Source: Paenibacillus elgii NBRC 100335
GTDB lineage: Bacteria > Bacillota > Bacilli > Paenibacillales > NBRC-103111
Length of the DNA stretch: 64,000 bases
Assembly: GCF_004000865.1 (NCBI RefSeq)
Contig: NZ_BIMB01000020.1
Span: 58,524 to 122,523, forward strand
Direction of reading: 5' to 3'
The number at the start of each line of letters is the position of its first letter. Position 1 is the stretch's first letter. The translations under genes were made by a program, and so were the position numbers. Below, piece after piece: positions 61,320 to 64,000 of the stretch. A model generated the notes under the pieces. The model saw only the letters and a list, made by a program, of their open reading frames with translations. It made no database searches and was not told where the DNA came from.

Positions 61320-62648
61320 CTACAAAATAATTCGCCGTTCCTCCAGCTCGTACTCCGCCGGTTTATTGCGGAACAATCGGCTGAGCACGAGCAGGCAAAC
61401 TATGCCTAGCAGGAGGTACAAAGCGGCGAACAGCCAAAAGGTGATTCCGACATGAGGATTCGTCGTCACCGCATCGGACACACGCATGTATCCCCTCAAA
61501 ATCCACGGTTGTCTGCCTACTTCCGCGTAAAACCAGCCAAGCTCGATGGCGAGCAAGGAAAAGGGCCCTCCGGCAAAAATGGCCCAAAGCATCCAGCGGT
61601 TATAAGCATTCCGGCGTTTCATTCGGGTCATGATGAGGAAGATGACGGGAACGGCCAGCAAGTAAAAGCCGATGCCTACCATGGCATCAAACAAATAATG
61701 CACATAGAGTGGGGGCCACTGGTCTTCCGGAAAATCGTTTAAGCCGACTACCGTTCCGTTTGGATGGTTAGTCGCGAGAACGCTGAGCGCCCAAGGAATT
61801 TTTATCGCTCCCTTGATCTCGTTCGTGACCGGATTCAGTTGACCGCCGATCACAAGCGAAGCATGGCTGCTTGTTTCGAAATGCCATTCCGCCGCGGCAA
61901 GCTTCTCAGGCTGATTTTCAGCCAAAAATTTGGCGGAAGCGTCTCCTATCCAGATTGTGGCTGCCGCAAGAAGAAGTCCGGTCATCATATTCAGCCGGAT
62001 CGACTTTTTGTAATAATCGTTGTTTCGTCCCCGCAGCATAGAAAATGCAGCAATCATCCCTAATAGAAATGCAGCGGTCAAATAAGCGGAAGACAGCACG
62101 TGGGCCACTTTTGAAGGTGTCGCCGGATTCAACATGGCCGCGAGCGGATCAAGACTGGTCAGCTTGCCATTTTCAATCGTAAACCCTTGCGGCGTATTCA
62201 TAAAACCATTGACCATCGTAATAAACAACGCTGAAGCGGAGGAACCGATGACGATGGGAAGGGTCAGCAGCCAGTGAAGGTACGGATTGCTGAACCGATT
62301 CCATGTGTACAGGTAAATACCGAGAAAAATGGCTTCGAAGAAAAATGCAAAGGTTTCCAAAAAAAGCGGCAAGCTGATCACATTGCCTGCAAACCGCATA
62401 AATTCCGGCCATAGCAGGCTGAGCTGAAGACCGATACACGTTCCGGTAACGACACCTACGGCTACGGTAATGACAAAGCCCCGCGTCCATCTTCTTGCCA
62501 TGAGGGAATAGTGGGGGTCCTTTTTCCTGATCCCGATCCATTCGGCAATGGAGATGAAGATCGGGATGCCGACGCCAACGGTGGCGAACAGGATATGAAA
62601 GGCAAGTGTCATTTCCGTCAAGCCGCGGCTCCAATTCAGCGCATTCAT
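61320..62648 (-). CDS. cydA: Cytochrome bd-type quinol oxidase subunit I
   Basis: 442-residue quinol oxidase subunit carrying haems b558, b595 and d. Near the N-terminus LAFHILFATVGVGIP holds an axial His; the second His is in ETSSHASLVIGG, and the conserved GRQPW is in YAEVGRQPWILRG. At 442 residues the quinol loop is of the short type, like the cyanide-insensitive/YthA branch. ATG 62648 follows GGAGGG at 7 nt. Such oxidases work at low oxygen and resist cyanide, NO and sulfide. Confidence 0.92.
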   Translation of the reverse strand: MNALNWSRGLTEMTLAFHILFATVGVGIPIFISIAEWIGIRKKDPHYSLMARRWTRGFVITVAVGVVTGTCIGLQLSLLWPEFMRFAGNVISLPLFLETFAFFFEAIFLGIYLYTWNRFSNPYLHWLLTLPIVIGSSASALFITMVNGFMNTPQGFTIENGKLTSLDPLAAMLNPATPSKVAHVLSSAYLTAAFLLGMIAAFSMLRGRNNDYYKKSIRLNMMTGLLLAAATIWIGDASAKFLAENQPEKLAAAEWHFETSSHASLVIGGQLNPVTNEIKGAIKIPWALSVLATNHPNGTVVGLNDFPEDQWPPLYVHYLFDAMVGIGFYLLAVPVIFLIMTRMKRRNAYNRWMLWAIFAGGPFSLLAIELGWFYAEVGRQPWILRGYMRVSDAVTTNPHVGITFWLFAALYLLLGIVCLLVLSRLFRNKPAEYELEERRIIL

Positions 62649-62774
62649 CTTAAGCCCTCCTTGCTTACGATCATCAAACCCTTGGCGATATCGTTGAGTT
62701 CCACCGATTAATATTCCTGTCTTTTCCAAAAAGTATACAAGGAGGCAGCGGCAGCTTTGATTATAAAAAAACAA

Positions 62775-62803
62775 TAAAAAAAAGCCGCGAGATTCGCGAC
62801 TTT
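62775..62803 (-). terminator. Terminator of the Lgt-family gene
   Basis: Minus strand AGTCGCGA-ATC-TCGCGGCT (one G-T pair) followed by eight T residues, just downstream of the Lgt stop codon and before the cyd operon. Confidence 0.85.
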
Positions 62804-62824
62804 GAAAGAAAATATTTTGTTTGG

Positions 62825-63628
62825 TTATGCCATCCCTTCTTCGTTCGTTTGTGGGGCTCGAAAATAAAGGTAAACACCAATGGCTAATGAAAGAATAATG
62901 ATCGTTGCCGATGTCCATTGTGCCGCCGTCCAATGAAATAAGTACCTCGTGGAATCTCCGCGCAGCATTTCCAGCAGGAACCGTCCGATATTGTAGAGGA
63001 TATTGTAAGCAAGAAACAGGTAACCGCGTTTTAATTTTTTTCGCAAAAGAATCATGAGCAGGGCAAAAATGATAATATCCATTTGCCCTTCCCATACTTC
63101 GGCAGGCCATAGCGGTTGATCGCCATAGGTGGCCCTTGCGTTGGTACCTTCGGGATACAAAATGCCAAAATTGCCGCCTGTCGGATCTCCGAAAGCATCG
63201 CCGTTCATCAAGTTGGCATCGCGGCCGATGCTTTGGGCAAGAATGAGACCCGGAGCGCATAAGTCCGCCATTTCCCAAAACGATAGTTTGTGCTTTCGCA
63301 CATACCAAATCCCTACGAGAATCGCCCCGATCACTCCACCCTGAATCGACAAACCGCCATGCCATATCGCGATAATCTCTTCCGGATGCTTGGAGTAAAA
63401 CTCCCAATCAAAGAAAAATACCGTCCAAAATCTTGAGCCGATAATGGCTCCGATCATCATCGGCACAATCAAGTTCATCAAATGCTCTGCCAAATGATCT
63501 TTTTTTTGCAGCTTGGCTAACGTGATCGTAAATCCAGCGCCAAGAATAATCGCCAAAACAAACAAGATGCTGTACGAACGAATGGGAAAAGAACCTAGGT
63601 GTGCAATGTACTGATGCAATCCGTCCAC
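62825..63628 (-). CDS. lgt: Lgt-family prolipoprotein diacylglyceryl transferase
   Basis: 267-residue multispanning enzyme that transfers diacylglyceryl from phosphatidylglycerol to lipobox cysteines. IWHGGLSIQGGVIGAI contains the conserved His, and the lipid-binding motif appears as IGRDANLMNGDAFGDPTGG, a variant of GR-x-G-N-F-x-N-x-E with Phe to Leu and Glu to Asp. The C-terminal YNIGRFLLEMLRGDSTRY keeps the family Arg and Asp. These changes suggest a second, divergent paralogue rather than the housekeeping enzyme. GTG 63628 is the start; AGAAAGAA is a weak ribosome site. Confidence 0.85.
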   Translation of the reverse strand: MDGLHQYIAHLGSFPIRSYSILFVLAIILGAGFTITLAKLQKKDHLAEHLMNLIVPMMIGAIIGSRFWTVFFFDWEFYSKHPEEIIAIWHGGLSIQGGVIGAILVGIWYVRKHKLSFWEMADLCAPGLILAQSIGRDANLMNGDAFGDPTGGNFGILYPEGTNARATYGDQPLWPAEVWEGQMDIIIFALLMILLRKKLKRGYLFLAYNILYNIGRFLLEMLRGDSTRYLFHWTAAQWTSATIIILSLAIGVYLYFRAPQTNEEGMA

Positions 63629-63656
63629 TTCTTTCTGCGTTAGTATGATAATGAAA

Positions 63657-63686
63657 ATAATAATTTAGTACGCTATGCCTTTTCAA
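63657..63686 (-). promoter_or_regulatory. Promoter of the Lgt-family gene
   Basis: Minus strand TTGAAA (63686-63681) and TATTAT (63662-63657) separated by 18 bp, giving a leader of about 20 nt. Confidence 0.6.
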
Positions 63687-63689
63687 GTG

Positions 63690-63930
63690 CGTTCATTCAC
63701 GTACCCGTCAGATCATCGACCCAGGATTTCAAGGCCCGGCCTTTACCGGGTTAATCAACGGCGGCGGATACACCTCAGGTGTCGAAGTTCCCGGCGAACC
63801 GGAAACGATTCACTTCATTTTCTGTAAACGGGCCTTTTTCGGATATCACGTCAGCCCTACCGGTTTTATTTATCGTTAAGGCTGAGAAGACTCCCTCTTC
63901 AACAAGGGGGAGATGAATCAGCATCTCTTG
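63690..63930 (+). other. GC-rich structured intergenic stretch
   Basis: No gene is recognised. A frame without ATG stays open on the plus strand from 63664 to 63867 and could be a gene remnant. CCCGG-CCTTTA-CCGGG (63736-63752) and CTCCC-TCTTCAACAAGG-GGGAG (63893-63913) can form hairpins. The second is followed by ATGAATCA, somewhat like the right-end hairpins of IS200/IS605 elements, but no transposase is seen. Confidence 0.3.
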
Positions 63931-63940
63931 TGTACGAATG

Positions 63941-63959
63941 CGAACATATGTGCTATAAT
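63941..63959 (+). promoter_or_regulatory. LexA-like box over a -10 element at the right edge
   Basis: CGAACATATGTGCT (63941-63954) matches the Gram-positive SOS box CGAACRNRYGTTCG at 12 of 14 positions and runs into TATAAT (63954-63959). A coding region probably begins at ATG 63994 behind AAAGAGGT, but only two codons are inside the window. A YolD/UvrX-type SOS gene or an IS605-type tnpB gene are both possible. Confidence 0.45.
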
Positions 63960-64000
63960 TATCATAAAATCACCAAAAGAGGTAAAAGCTCGCATGTTGC

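Noticed and set aside
63664..63867. 68-codon open frame at the right end
   Set aside because: It lacks a start codon and ribosome site and shows no recognised family. Possibly a remnant, but not supported as a gene.
1..64000. CRISPR arrays, tRNA or rRNA genes, intact insertion sequences, prophage genes
   Set aside because: I looked for regularly spaced repeats, cloverleaf-like segments, transposase motifs and phage structural genes and found none that I could support.

Overview
The window is a moderately GC-rich Firmicutes chromosome segment, most probably from a Paenibacillus-like member of the Paenibacillaceae. The pointers are lipoprotein-dependent ABC importers without their own ATPase next to a YesM/YesN two-component pair, strong AGGAGG ribosome binding sites with frequent GTG/TTG starts, perfect CcpA cre boxes, a YhfH-family zinc protein, a caa3-type CtaG, CbiMNQO and a petrobactin-type YclNOPQ importer. 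No rRNA, tRNA, CRISPR array or intact insertion sequence was recognised.

Layout. 1-3.4 kb: partial HisC-like aminotransferase, divergent MocR regulator that has lost its PLP lysine, and an unknown protein. 3.7-12.1 kb: cre-controlled operon of asparaginase II, a GsiB-like peptide/glutathione ABC importer and an M17 aminopeptidase. 12.1-12.4 kb: cluster of short intergenic repeats. 12.5-13.2 kb: 2OG-Fe(II) oxygenase. 13.4-18.75 kb: cre-controlled amino-sugar operon (beta-lactamase-fold hydrolase, ABC importer, MurQ), which fits peptidoglycan MurNAc recycling. 18.75-29.3 kb: YesM/YesN system, a UgpBAE-like importer, metallophosphoesterase, Gfo/Idh/MocA oxidoreductase, GNAT enzyme and a secreted protein. 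29.3-36.3 kb: ROK regulator and MFS; FAD monooxygenase with a frameshifted TetR; divergent MFS/LysR. 36.3-40.1 kb: two orphan response regulators around CtaG, Sco1 and a cytochrome c.

40.1-43.6 kb: LmrA/MsbA-type ABC exporter behind a small leader ORF and mutually exclusive hairpins, then a cre-controlled secreted GH16 glucanase. 43.7-49.5 kb: metE and cbiMNQO, each behind its own cobalamin riboswitch and terminator. 49.5-51.4 kb: AHL-lactonase-like enzyme, divergent HxlR regulator and a truncated GyrI-like relic. 51.5-55.5 kb: Fur-controlled siderophore importer. 55.5-59.4 kb: glyoxylate bypass aceA-aceB bracketed by two small cysteine-motif proteins, with a hexamer repeat array over the promoter. 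59.4-63.7 kb: MerR/TipA regulator apparently starting at ATC, cytochrome bd oxidase with a probable 32-residue third subunit, and an Lgt paralogue. The right edge has a structured non-coding stretch and a LexA-like promoter for a gene that begins at the boundary.

Functionally the window is a catabolic and respiratory accessory region. Three units (peptides, amino sugar, beta-glucan) share CcpA sites, B12 status is read twice, iron once, and several exporters sit beside one-component regulators. The least conventional observations are the exporter leader/attenuator, the ATC start of the MerR gene, the tiny cyd subunit, the AACAGT array before aceAB, and the MocR protein without its Schiff-base lysine.
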